Shown: positions 47,181-58,536 of the stretch, piece after piece
How positions within the stretch are numbered: position 1 is the stretch's first letter
Layout of the letters: each line of letters begins with the position of its first letter
Assembly (NCBI RefSeq): GCF_947507565.1
Contig: NC_089192.1
Coordinates: 1,364,001 to 1,428,000 of the forward strand
Length of the DNA: 64,000 nt
Direction of reading: 5' to 3'
Source: Oscarella lobularis
Taxonomy: Eukaryota; Porifera; Homoscleromorpha; Homosclerophorida; Oscarellidae
The notes under the pieces: generated by a model
Database searches by the model: none
Told to the model about the DNA's origin: nothing
The model's input: the letters and a program-made list of their open reading frames with translations, nothing else
Position numbers and translations under genes: made by a program

Positions 47181-47935
47181 GATTTCTATTTCGACGACGA
47201 TAAGATTGACTGTGTGTCGACGTTGTCGAATTTTCTTTTTGTCGCCGGCGGAATTGGAATCACGCCTCTCCATTCGATCATTAGACACGCGATCGATTTG
47301 AAAAACGGTGGAAGCGACGACGCGGGGAAAATTGAGGCTCCTCTATAGCGCAAAGACTTTGGACGAGATGATATTCGAGAAGTCTCTGAGGGAGCTGAAA
47401 GAAAGAGAATTTCTTCGATGCCGCTTTGTGCTTGACTGGATCCCATCAAGCTCATATGCATCATCGAGATGTGCACAGTGAGTGATTTCTAATGGGGGTT
47501 GGCGGTGAGAGCGTTTCTTGTTTTCTCTCAGTTGGTAGAATCACGAAGGATCTTCTCAAGATCTTTACTCTGGGCATGAGCCCGAGTGAGATTATTGCCT
47601 ATGTCTGCGGCCCTCCTGCAATGACGGACGACGCATGCTCGAGCGCATGGGCGTGAAAGACGATCGACTGTGGTATGAGAAATGGCGGTGAGAAGCAGGA
47701 TGCCGTTATCGTGAATAACGTGGAAATTAACAGGTAAAGTCAGCGACCCGCTTTAATTAATTAAATAAAATTAGGGCAATTGTAAATGAGAGAGCGGAAA
47801 TATTCGCGCGCTAACCAAGGTAGTGGTATGCAATACATGTAGTTGTATTATACGACCCGACGCAGCTACTACAAAAAACAACGAAAATTACCAGCAAAGC
47901 CAGCTAAAGGCACACCGGTTGTAAAACAGACAGCA

Positions 47936-48642
47936 TCACAGCTTTTCATTTGGAGATTGCTCCGGAGGCAGATGAGCGCAGGAGTATCGTGACGTCAAAA
48001 CAAAGGCCTAATTAAAGTTTTAGTTTGCTCGCAAACTTTATCTAGCGTAACTTACGTAAGTGAGATTAGTCGTCTCGCCCACAGCCGTCAGTGATCCGAC
48101 GTCGGACTCGTTGCAACGAAGATTGATTCTCACCATACGCCCGTCTTTTCCTCCGATCATATTGTACGTCAATCCGGTTTCAGATTGTGTGAAATAGGCT
48201 CCGTCAATCTGGCTGCAGGAAAATGTGAATTTCCGATCTGGGACGTCACGGATTTGACAAACCTGTACATTTAATTGGTTTATTGATAAATGGCAAGTAC
48301 CAGATGGCTTACCGTGCTATCGCTGCAGTATTGGGAAGAAAAATCGGAGCAGAGACTAACGTCGTAGAAGTATTTTCCATCGAATATCTTTTGAAAGCTG
48401 CTCACAGACTGCATTAATTAAAGGCTTTGTCTGAGCTATGGCTTCTTGGTTTGCGCTTACAGTGGAGTGCCATTGCCGGCGAGTGGAGTTAAATCAACCC
48501 TGTAGCCGTTGTCGTACTGGCAAAAACAGGTATTCAAAAGACGGCATTCGCCTTCTGGTTGGCTCTCCACAACGTTCCTTGAAAGCGTCACAACGACGAA
48601 GAAAACGCTGAAGAGACCTTGAAGACAAAGGAGCCTTGCCAT
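47936..48642 (-). CDS. secreted MRH-domain protein, copy 4 (intact)
   Basis: Exons 48642-48461, 48397-48313, 48262-48056 and 48007-47936 have the same lengths (182, 85, 207, 72) and phases as copy 2; 181 residues, signal peptide and complete MRH domain. It is the unit 2 counterpart of the transposon-hit copy 3, so it preserves the empty insertion site near 47975. Tail to tail with the OXNAD1-like pseudogene. Expected role: binding phosphorylated or terminal mannose glycans in the secretory path, from family knowledge only. Confidence 0.85.
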
Positions 48643-49715
48643 TTCGTGTGTTCAGAGAGGGATAAGACGGTCACAAGACTTGTTTTGTGTGTGTCACAAG
48701 ATTTGTGTGCGTCACAAGATTTGTGTGCGTCACAAGACTTTGTTGTGTGTGTCACAAGACGTGTATCACAAGACTTGTGTGTACACGTGCAACACCTCGG
48801 ACCATTATCCGGTCGTCCCAGTGCCTGAAATATCGGACAAGGAAAAACAGAATGCAGCGATTCAGAATCCGATTCGGAACTTTCCGTAGGCTTGGCACAC
48901 AAATCCAAAACGACCAATCAAGTCTCTGGCGACTGTTCCGCGGGCCCCGTCCTTTGCAATCGCGAGACTCGTTTCTTCTTCGATCTTCTCGAAATTAACG
49001 GCGACGTATATAGCGTCAAAGCGAACACGATTGTTCGCGAGTCGTAGTCGTATCCACGGCAACAGCGGAAGTCCATCGAAGAGATCGTCGATCCGGCCGT
49101 TTTTCATGCAGCTAGAAGGCGCGATGTTGATTCTCTAACTCGCTATTTCGTCACCGGCTGCTCCTCGTACAGCTCCGCGCCTTCGGCATCATCTAGCGTT
49201 TCCCGTCGGCTCGCTGTGCGTCGACTGCGCGCGTCGTACACGGTCGCTCTCTTTACACAGTCTTGCTTCTACCAAACTATGAAAGTAGCATTTCCAACCA
49301 GGGCACAAAATCCGAGGCACAGAGAGCAGCAAAAAACAGGTAGCGCGCGTTAACTAGACGAGAGTGGCTAAAAAGTCAATTTCCACGAGAAAAACTGCGC
49401 GAAAGCGTTCACGAAGCGAAATGACTTTCGAAAGCGCGAGAACGGTCACGCCGATCTAAAGGGCAAGCGTGCTACAACGTCTCGCGACGAAGGTTTGCTT
49501 TCATGTCGTCGTTTGGGTCCGTACGTATTTGTTGATTCATTTGATGTGTTCTGCTAACAGAGCATAGCGAGAAAGCTGCAAGGATCTAACAGGGAAGAGA
49601 AAAGGCAGTTGATCCAGACTAGCCACTGTCTAGATTCGAACATACCGTATCCAGTCATTGCATCGACTTATCGATCTCATTCCTGTCTCGACTCTCTCAG
49701 GTGCAAAGATTCCGC
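48643..49715. repeat. MRH 5' flank and module R, unit 2
   Basis: Counterpart of 38503-39600 with one extra CACAAGATTTGTGTGCGT repeat (48690-48735). No gene seen. Confidence 0.5.
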
Positions 49716-49719
49716 CGTC

Positions 49720-51621
49720 ATGTCCTCGAGTACCAAAGTGAAGAGATCGTCGTCGTTTTTCCGAAGGCGATCGAAAGGGACGACGTCGCGGCGGCGGCGG
49801 CGGCGGTGCCGTCAAAACGACGACGACGACAATGTCCAATCAATCGCGACGACGTTCAAAAAAAGTTCGCTCCCAGACGGACGTGTCGCGTCGCCGTCAG
49901 TCCGCCGTTCCAGACACTCAGCCCAAACGACGACGACGTCACAAATCATATGACGCCGACGACGAGGAAGCGACGACGGGCCGACTTAGAGTGACGTTCA
50001 CGCGCGAATCGCGACGCTATATTCAGATAGCGAAAGCGATCGATACGAAAGTTGCGACGACGACGACGACGACGAATACGTGAGTGAGAGCGACTACGGA
50101 CAGTCGAGTAGCGACGATGACGTCGCTATTGATAACGATTGGTCGCCGTGGATAACGTTGGCGAAACGATCGAATAATGCGCTTGCCGCCGGCGGCGTCG
50201 TCGCGGTAACGCCGACGACGAATTCCACTCAGGGTAACGCCGTGACTGAAACGAAAAAACCCGTCGTCGGCGAAGTGAAAAGGTCAAAGAAAGGCGGCTT
50301 CTTTCGTCGCCTTTTTGGCGGCGATAAAAAGGAAAAAAGGATGTTGGGAATAAAAAAAGGGGGCCGGGATGGGACGATCGGCGGACGACGGCCGCAGAGG
50401 TTTCCGTCGCCGCCCAAGCGAAAGGCACCGGAAATCGATCCCGAGACGCGTCGGAAAGCGATCGAGGTTCACGTGAGCGGCACCCGACACGACACGAGGT
50501 TGTCTGCCGAGAAGAAGAAGAGGAGAGTCAACAAGATCAAGAACGCGAGATCTCGAAGTTGGACGGCAATAAGCGTGTCGCCGTTGTCGTGGAAGCGTCG
50601 CGAGACGATTTGGACGAGATTTTAGATTCCATGTCAACGTCGACGGTCGTCGAAAAGTCAGTCGCCGTCGCCGTCGCCGTCGAACGAACGATCCGGACGT
50701 CCCGTGATCGTACGGGTATGTAATTCGAAAAAATCGACGTCCAGCGCCGGCGGCGGCGGCGAAGTTTCGCCTCTCGCTCCCGCGCCGCGCATTCCGGGCC
50801 CCGATCCCGCTCTCGTGACGTCGTTCAAATACGTTCCCGGAGGTAGTTGTCCGATGACGAGCACCTACGTCAGCGATCGTAGTCATGTGGGTAAAAAACT
50901 GGACTTCAGCATATCGCCGGCTCTTTTGATAAAACTCTGCGCCGACAGTAAGGAGATCGACGTGCAGCGAAGTCCGTCGCCTCAGTCGCGAGGGCGTGGC
51001 GATTCTAGCGGAACCGGAAGCGTGGAAACGATAATTGCCAATCCGAAATATTTAAAGCGGACGCGCAGCGATTTGACGTCGCTCGACGGTTTTTCCGACA
51101 TACCGATCTACGAGTGCCGTCACGAGGCGCTCGTCGAAGAGAACGGAGTCGAAAGTCGTCGTCGCTACGGACAACGCGATGCGGGCAGCGAACGCGACGA
51201 GACGCGCGACGGCGATGACGAGGACCCCGACGTCGTCGTCGTCGATGACAACGACGAACGTCGTCGTTCGTTGATGTTGCGACAGCGAAATTTGAAGTCG
51301 CTCGTATCGTCGCTGACGACGAGAGGAGCGGGGCCGCCTGCGACGATGTCGACGATAATCGTCATCGAGGATTCGATAACGACGAAGCTAAAGCCGTTCA
51401 AACGTCCACGTGGATTAAATCGCAGGCGACGATCGCTCGACGGCATCGCGTCGCGCGATCGTCGTCGCCGCCGTACGACGACGGGAAAACTATTGTCTCT
51501 ACGACCGATTCTGGTTACTGTTCGGGCGACGTCAAATCGCCGCCGAGCGGCCGGGGAGGAAAAGCATCGACGGACGTCATCGTTCCTAATTCTTACCGCG
51601 TGCGCGCATCGTCTATTTTGA
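49720..51621 (+). pseudogene. low-complexity basic/acidic protein gene, unit 2
   Basis: Counterpart of 39606-41340; not recognised. Here RRLFGGDKKEK runs on in frame into PSPPKRKAPEIDPETRRKAIEV (broken in unit 1), and APRIPGPDPALVTSFKYVPGG into KLCADSKEIDVQRSPSPQ is also continuous. But a 5-base duplication near 50490 shifts the frame, and the donor corresponding to 41310 is lost (GAAG/CTAAAG near 51390). The two copies are broken at different sites, so their common ancestor may have been intact. Confidence 0.55.
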
Positions 51622-52337
51622 TTTAGATTACTAAGCCCCACCGCTTTTCTGCCCTCTTTTCTTTGTAGTCCAAGATTTAGTTTACGATTTACGAGAACTG
51701 TTCATATTGTCGGAAATCCGGTCGCGCGAAAAAAACTGCGGACGAGCACGCGCACAGCGTTCGCGGTCACTCGTAATTCGCGCAACGTCATCAATTGTTC
51801 GCGAATCTGTCTCCCCGATTGCGTTCTACGCAGCGTCCAGCGAAACGCGTCGACGTTTACAGGTGAAACCGCGTTGCGCGAAGCCCTCGATCACTTCGTT
51901 AGCGCACGAGTTTCGTGCCGTTCGTCGTAAAAACGATCTCGATCATCTCGTTAGTCGAATCCGTAGAAGAGAGGCGTGGGGTGACGTGGAACAACGTCGC
52001 GCGGTTGTGTACACGCCAGAACAAACACCACTCCCACATTTCTGCATTCGCCGAAACGCACGCGCGTCGTTTCCAATTAGAGATAGAATCGTACGGGCTT
52101 GAGTCGAAACCTTATATGTGCAAGTCTCTTTCCGGGGTGCGCAATTAATGAAGCCCCGCGTTGTAAATTAGAATTAGAAGGGCGTGGATTTGTGGAGCGA
52201 AGTTCGGTTCCGAAAAGTCGATTTGAAAGAGGGGGGGGGGGGGGGGGGCGGGCTGCACGGTGTTAGAGGGGCCGCATAAAAGCGACGTATTGCGAGCTGT
52301 TCGTGCAACAGTTTTCCCCCCCTCCTTCCACCAGACG
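51622..52337. other. spacer before CUB-like gene 2, with G18 run
   Basis: Counterpart of 41341-42289. Contains an 18-base G run at 52231-52248 where unit 1 has six G. CATAAAAG near 52275 is the conserved TATA-like element. Confidence 0.6.
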
Positions 52338-53629
52338 ATGATTGCAAGAGCCGTATTTCTGCTGCTGATGCTGCTCGGCATTTTTGCCGGCGTCGATGCG
52401 AAAAAGAAGGGAAGGTGCGTTCTAGCTCTCATCATTAATTGCACGACCGAGGTACTTAACTTAGCACCTTCTTTGCAGCTTCCTGCGTTGCTGGCGCGTC
52501 AGAAAAGTTGCAACGGCCGGCTTATTGGGCAGGTGAGTAGCAACGACTCTAGGTAGAGGAATCAATGACGTTTTTTTCCTGCCTCAGTTCAACTTGCTTC
52601 TACTACGACAAGGGTAGCCCCGTCAAATGGGGAAACCTCACCAAGTGGCCTCTTTCGAACGTCTACCAAGAATTCAATTCCGCTGATTTGTAAGAGAGAA
52701 GCCATAGAATATCTGTGTAGACCAAAAGACTGAGAAATGTTTTTCCATTTCCAGATTTGGTTCAAAGGTTCCTCACAATGTATGGTGCACGTGGAGATTT
52801 GACCTTAGGGAAAACCACAACGCCCTAGTCGGCTGCACCTCTTTGCATCTTGATGTGAAGAAGGACGACTGCTACTTGGGCCACTGCCATCCGTGCATTT
52901 CTCCGTTTACCAATAGTCGCGATTTCATGCGCGTTGTTCTTGCAAGGAGGAGCAAATGCCGCGTATCCGATAGAAACGGTCGAAATTCCTGCACTCGTTG
53001 TTGCTACAATCGTTTGCATTGGCAATGCGGCGAATGCACGCTCGGGGAGAATCGGTGCGCCTATCTCAGTCAGTCGTCGTGCGATTCTAATTACGTGTTT
53101 TGCGGGAAATCCGACAAAGGCGTCCAGGTGGAAGTTCGTTACTGCGAAACTCGCGGAGTCGTTAAGGTTGATTTCTTTGCCGATGAAGCGCGTCGTACGA
53201 AGATGTTCCGATGCTCGTTTGTTGACCTCAACGAAGTTTGTCTTTGGGGAAGGGCAAGGGGACTCATTGGTGCGTTTGATTTTAAATTTTCTCTTTCTTT
53301 AATTTTTTTCTGCAGATCCACCCGAGGAGGAGCTCTTGGACTACTTGCAGGATTGCAAGAACGAGTCGAAATCAAATTTTAGCGTGGTTGATTGCGATTT
53401 AGTGAAAAATTCAAAGCCCGTTCCTCCATGGGATTTTCATGACGATGACGAGGAAGAGAAACATCTTGCCACCGAAACCTTGACAACTATCGTTCCTGTC
53501 ACTCCACCGGGCCCAAATCCAAGTCATCCTTCTTTTACTGAATTTCCTCCAAAAGTCACCGAGACTACGTCCGATGAAGGAACAGAATTAGAAGGCGAGA
53601 AAGGAGGAGAGGAGAGAGAAGTAGAATAA
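52338..53629 (+). CDS. secreted Cys-rich CUB-like protein 2
   Basis: Exons 52338-52414, 52479-52532, 52588-52689, 52755-53269 and 53316-53629; introns 46-65 bp; phases agree; 353 residues. Same design as copy 1: signal peptide, diverged CUB-like Cys-rich body, acidic Pro/Thr-rich tail ending in a Glu/Lys/Gly-rich stretch. The end of exon 4 differs from copy 1 (LWGRARGLI against LWRPV), with a different donor (GTGCGT against GTACGT), yet both stay in frame with exon 5. All body Cys are kept and changes are mostly substitutions, suggesting both genes are under constraint. Confidence 0.75.
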
Positions 53630-54258
53630 ACTGCAAAGAACGAATTTTTTCGTCACAACCTTTATCCGCTTTGCATGATTGCTCAAAACACGTTCACATT
53701 CCCCGCCACTTCTGAGCCAGTTTTCGTTGAAACGACGCCAAAACATGCGGCGGACCAATGGGATGGGCGGGGTGTAGGAGAGACTTCAGAGAAATCGTTT
53801 ACCATTAGAAAAGTAACCGCAAGAGACTGATACTTCCCGATTATCAGTAAGTCGTCGCCGTCGTCGTCGTCGTTGTTTGTGGACAAATATGGTTTCTATA
53901 GATTTCGACGACGTCCGATTGTGCGAAAGTTCAGTCGAGGTCAGAGTTTACCCTAGCATTTGCTTACGAAAATTAACATCCTATTTTGATAAGGAAGAGC
54001 TTCGGCTTCTTCCGCCACTCCCAGTCAATGTGTTTCCAGCCGGAAGGGTGGCCGGTGCAATGCGGATCTCTGGGCAACGCGGTTCTTTTTCAGCGAACTT
54101 CCAGTTTTCGAAAAAGCGCAGGTCAGCAATTATATGCCTATGTTGTTGTTATGATATCTTCTCCTTGTCTGCTTTGCTTCCACCGCCGGCTCCCACACAC
54201 GTGACAAGCTCATATGCCAAGAATAATAAGTCGCCGGTACACTTCTCGGAATACGATA
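53630..54258. other. 3' flank of CUB-like gene 2 (end of unit 2)
   Basis: Counterpart of 43528-44246. Joins the start of unit 3 directly at about 54257. Confidence 0.5.
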
Positions 54259-54578
54259 ATCTCACAAAAGTTTTCTTCAACGTCGTTAGTTGTGTTAGGA
54301 ATAAAAACCTGCAAGATCCGGTTTACACGACACATTTGAACGTAGACTACCACGATACTTCAATTCTGTGATAAGCTCTCTACGCAAAAGCTTGAAAAGC
54401 ATCTTGAGAAGGTTTGTACTAGGAAAGCCACAGTAGATTCACCGCATTGGATCACGGATCCGTGATTGGATTCACGACGATTGGACCAGTGTAGCGCACG
54501 TTATGTCAGAGAGGCTCTAAGAAGACGGCTCTATTCAATCGAACGCTGCGGCTCGGAGCTATTAGCTCTCGAATGTAG

Positions 54579-55573
54579 GATCAGACTACGTCTATATTTT
54601 TGTTTAACGGTAGCAGCTCGTTGCTCAGGGCGTCCGTCAGCACGCACTTGGAACGAACAGAGGAGGCGACGAGAAACGAGGTGAAGGAGCAGCGCGATCG
54701 TTTACTCATTGTTTCAAAAAAGCACACAGGTAGCGGTGAAATCGACTATCGTAGCCATTAGGCAGGAATCTCCAACAGTCAAATCGCTCACACTGTCCAT
54801 ACCAGACAAAGAATTCCGATTCAAAGCAGGACAATGGTTCTAGAGGAGAAAAAATTTCCAGAATTAATAATATTTCATTTTCCTCAGGGTCGATTTTTTC
54901 ATACCGGGTTTATCGGTCGTTGGGGGATTTTCCATCACGTCGACTCCAGCCCATTTGGCTCGTCGCAGAACGATCGACTTGGCCGTCAAAGCGAGCGATC
55001 ATCCGCCGGCCGCTTGGATTCATCGCGAGGCAAAGGTTGGTAGTCACGTGACCGTTCGAGTCGGCGGCGATTTCTATTTCGACGACGATAAGATCGACTG
55101 CGTGTCGAATTTTCTGTTTGTCGCCGGCGGAATTGGAATCACGCCTCTCCATTCGATCATGAGACACGCCATCGATTTGAAAAATGGTGGATGCGGCAAC
55201 GCGGGAAAATTGAGGCTGCTCTATAGCGCAAAGACTTTGGACGAGATGATATTCGAGAAGTCTCTGAGGGAACTGAAAGAAAGAGAATTGCTTCGATACC
55301 GCTTGTGCTTGACTGGATCCCATCAAGCTCATATGCGTCATCAAGATGTGCACAGTGAGTGATTTCTAATGGGTTGGTGGTGAGAACGTTTCTTCTTTTC
55401 TCTCAGTTGGTAGAATCACAGAAGATCTTCTCAAGAACTTCACTCTGGGCATGAGCCCGAGTGAGATTATTGCCTATGTCTGCGGCCCTCCTGCAATGAC
55501 AGACGACGTGTGCTCCATGCTCAAGCGCATGGGTGTGAAAGGTGATCAATTGCGTTATGAGAAATGGTGGTGA
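54579..55573 (+). CDS. OXNAD1: OXNAD1-like oxidoreductase (best copy, 5' end unresolved)
   Basis: Visible exons: 54579-54680 (start by AG acceptor, tentative), 54730-54836, 54888-55354 and 55407-55573; introns 49, 51 and 52 bp, all in phase. It encodes [40 protein letters not shown] (FAD-binding beta barrel), VAGGIGITPLHSI (NAD-binding loop), LRLLYSAK, and the C-terminal YVCGPPAMTDD and LRYEKWW stop, matching animal OXNAD1 in order and in its WW end. OXNAD1 is a ferredoxin-reductase-type flavoprotein predicted to be mitochondrial; its substrate is not known. The frame breaks of the other copies are absent. No convincing ATG exon was found upstream, so the copy could lack its first exon. Confidence 0.82.
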
Positions 55574-56017
55574 GAAGCAGGATCCTGCTGAAGATTGTAA
55601 GGTAACCCGCTTTAATTAAATACTCTGTATCACGTGACGCGTTCAATGAGATCTGCGTCCTCAATCCGACGCATCCATTCTCCTCCACTTCAAGCGAAGT
55701 ATTTCTTCTGCGTCCACGTCCGCCTAAAGTTTTGGACTGCTGTGCTTTGCAAGCGACTTGTGCGCGTGACCTTGTCGCCTTCTGCAATCCGAGCCCCATA
55801 CGTTGTCTGACTGAACGTGGGAATCATCTTCCTGCTTTTCCGACGAAGCTTCGTTATCTCTGTCATAAGACAGAAATGACGTCTTACTCACTTTACCTGC
55901 GTGGCGATTGCAAACGCCCTGTCGGATAAATAATTTTAAAGAAATCATCACGGTTGAAAGCAACACAAAAACGAACGAGCAAATTTTATCAAGACCGATA
56001 TCAAAGGTACATCGGGC
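55574..56017. other. spacer between OXNAD1-like and Kelch-like genes
   Basis: Contains a minus-strand open stretch (55966-55727) with normal-looking hydrophilic sequence (SSEKQEDDSHVQSDNVWGSD) that ends at a stop. It could be an orphan exon; nothing else supports it. Confidence 0.3.
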
Positions 56018-57706
56018 TCAAAGTAAAGCAAATGCACCGTCTCTATGATCATAGTCAGGAGAAGAAATCATCGGACAACAAAATGCCTTTTTTGCCGTCA
56101 CGTCAAACCACGAAAATTCGTGGCTATAGCCGATGAAATAGATCCTTTTTTCAAAGCCGATGACGCTCACTGGCCATGAGCAAATACAGCTACTATCGAC
56201 CACAGCAACGGTAGACCAACTTTCGGCTGCCAAATCAAACGTTGAAAATGAACATTCATCTTTGCCTTCCTTCGCTCTTGCGAATTGATAAATGACGTTG
56301 TCTAAAATTATTGCATTATCGCCGACCGAAGCGACAATCTGCGGCTGAAGCCAACAGCCGGACACGGGATCATATTTGAGAATAGCCGAATCACCAAGCA
56401 CGTAAACCAGTCCATCTGCGTGAAAAACGTCCCTTACACGAACATCTCTGTTCAGTGGGCTAATCGCTGTCCACGCATTCACGTTGGGATCGTAGCACTC
56501 AGCCGCCGTCGAATCACTATTGCATCCCAACGCGTAAAGTTTCCCTGTGTGTTCGACATACCTTTTAGCTGTACCGGCTCGACCGTTTATCATAGGCGCC
56601 ACGTCATTAAGCCAGCGCTCTTGTGCGAAGTCGTAGCGTTCCACGCTCTTGTTCGTACCTACCAATCGATAGTCTTCGTGTCCACCAAGAGCATAAAGGC
56701 TCCCAAACGCGTTTACGACTCCTGCCTTGAAGCGACTAGCATTCAATGAAGGAAAGATCCACCAATCCTTCCGCACGGGATCGTACCGTTCGACAGAACT
56801 GCCATTGTAGAAATTTTCTTCATTACCAATGTATTTTCCACCACCAACGGCAAGAATGTTGGGGAGTTTGCCTACACGATGCGAAGTCGGCTCACCCAAC
56901 CTGTCTGTCGCCTTAAAACAGCTCGAATCAAGCAATGAAATGCCAGCATTTGAGACCAGGTTCTTGAGAGTATCTGGCGATGTCAAATTCAGTCGAATCG
57001 ACTTTCTCAGTACGTCTACTTGACCTAAACGATCGCTTTCGTCGTGTTTGATCCACTTGGCAATTAGTTCCACTACTTGAGTTTCTGAATCGACAGTAAG
57101 TTCGTCCATGGCTAAAATGCGAGCCAAGTGATCCGCTTCTAGGCATAGAAATTCCGCATCGCTTTCAGACAATTCCACGATATTAGACGCAACGCAACGA
57201 TCGGCGACTTCGCTCAATTTGGAGCAGTCATATTGATGAGCAAAACGAGACAAGTTGAGGCAGTTGGATGACGTCACTAACTCAATCAAAACGTCTGCGC
57301 AAAACTCGACTACTTCAGTAAACTGAAGTAGATGAGCAGCTGAAAATAGCGATTCCACATTTGATTTATCGACGTGCACTTGTCCTGTGTAAGCGTAGTC
57401 GACAAGGGTACGAAGGGCTCCTGCATCGACGTCCAAAACTCGGACAGTCGAACAATTGCTTTCCTGCATGCCGAGGGTGAACATTGCCCGAAAATAGGAA
57501 CTAGCGGCTGCAAGAACGATTCGATGAGCCGAAATGCGAACGCTTACGCTCGTGTTTGTTGTTAGAACGACGTCGCACAAGTCGACCGTTGAGCTGCGCA
57601 GAGCGTTCATCTGCTCTAGCATCTTTTCTCCGTACCGAAAGGACGTCCTTTTACCGCTAGCAATCGTCTTCTTCCAATTCTGATCCGCGAACGCTTCGTC
57701 TCCCAT
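56018..57706 (-). CDS. BTB-BACK-Kelch (KLHL-type) protein
   Basis: Single exon, 562 residues. N-terminal BTB domain (~residues 38-145: DVVL, AHRIVLAAASSYFRAMF, VDYAYTGQV), BACK domain (~150-260: FAHQYDC.KL, W...D...R) and a C-terminal propeller with Kelch-type repeats (~285-555: ILAVGGG, VERYDP..DWW, LYALGG, VERYD...RW, ECYDPNVNAW, KYDPVSGCW). KLHL proteins are substrate adaptors of Cullin-3 ubiquitin ligases; that role is inferred from family. Repeats toward the C-terminus are diverged. Length is close to the family norm of ~570. No intron, like the SRCR gene. The exact orthologue is not assigned. Confidence 0.9.
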   Translation of the reverse strand: MGDEAFADQNWKKTIASGKRTSFRYGEKMLEQMNALRSSTVDLCDVVLTTNTSVSVRISAHRIVLAAASSYFRAMFTLGMQESNCSTVRVLDVDAGALRTLVDYAYTGQVHVDKSNVESLFSAAHLLQFTEVVEFCADVLIELVTSSNCLNLSRFAHQYDCSKLSEVADRCVASNIVELSESDAEFLCLEADHLARILAMDELTVDSETQVVELIAKWIKHDESDRLGQVDVLRKSIRLNLTSPDTLKNLVSNAGISLLDSSCFKATDRLGEPTSHRVGKLPNILAVGGGKYIGNEENFYNGSSVERYDPVRKDWWIFPSLNASRFKAGVVNAFGSLYALGGHEDYRLVGTNKSVERYDFAQERWLNDVAPMINGRAGTAKRYVEHTGKLYALGCNSDSTAAECYDPNVNAWTAISPLNRDVRVRDVFHADGLVYVLGDSAILKYDPVSGCWLQPQIVASVGDNAIILDNVIYQFARAKEGKDECSFSTFDLAAESWSTVAVVDSSCICSWPVSVIGFEKRIYFIGYSHEFSWFDVTAKKAFCCPMISSPDYDHRDGAFALL

Positions 57707-58262
57707 TCCGTACCTGTTGAGGGACCGCGTGTTTGTCCGGGACGTTGAGTGATGTATGACTAAGCGTCCGCACTAACTTTGGCACCATGATAAAACTTAC
57801 CTGAGTCTAAACCAAAAGAACTGTCGCAAGAGATTGACTCTAGAAAAACTCTTTGGTTATAATATTTTTCAGATTAATTAAAGAATTCAGATTTCAGATT
57901 TATTTACCTACCGGTGGCTTCAACCACTACGTTGATATCTACCAGGTACCGTGCCAGGAACGTATTGTCAAACCACTGAAATCCTTCATTATTCCGAAAG
58001 CCTGTATATAGAGTCTACCTACGACTGCGAGTGCTAAATGTGTTTACTCTGAAACTCAAAGTAGTCAACCTCAGTAAAAGTACTTTCACTTAACGCACGT
58101 TAGAAATGAATTTTTTTCAGCTGCTTGGTTTTTTCTGTCTCATTTTTCTGCCAAGATCTTTATTTGCAACGTCATTTACAAATTTGAAGAACTATTAAAG
58201 AGGAAAGAGACAGAATAATTAATTGACCATTGACAACGAAAAGTTCGTATAATTAAAAGATG
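57707..58262. other. upstream region of Kelch-like gene
   Basis: AT-richer than its surroundings; no gene, repeat or clear promoter motif seen. Confidence 0.4.
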
Positions 58263-58536
58263 ATTGACTTACGTTATGAGAAATGGTTGTGAGAAGCGGG
58301 ATCACGTTATCGTGACGTCAGCGGCACGGCCCGCTCTAATTGCAGATAGGAGAGCGGAAATATTCGTGGAGTAAAGGACCAGGGTACAGTATGTTAATAT
58401 TATGCAATAGTTGTATTACCGTATACGACCCGACGCAGCTACTAGATCATGCATATGATAATCACTATAAAAAGCAACGACAAAGCCAGCCAGCTAAGTG
58501 CACCGATGTAAATTCAGCAGAGAAAAACAGGCAGCA
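58263..58536 (+). pseudogene. OXNAD1-like tail fragment and 3' flank
   Basis: Begins with the last codons of OXNAD1 (TTACGTTATGAGAAATGG, ending TGA near 58291) and continues as the 3' flank seen after the other copies. Only the last few codons survive, but it keeps the convergent OXNAD1-MRH order. Confidence 0.7.

Larger units (their letters stand above)
45870..47691 (+). pseudogene. OXNAD1-like pseudogene in unit 2, split by an insertion
   Basis: Carries the same three frame breaks as the unit 1 copy (T-run near 46190, extra G near 47330, deletion near 47630) and is additionally interrupted at FYF by the element 46372-47180. Otherwise nearly identical to 33300-34302. Confidence 0.88.
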
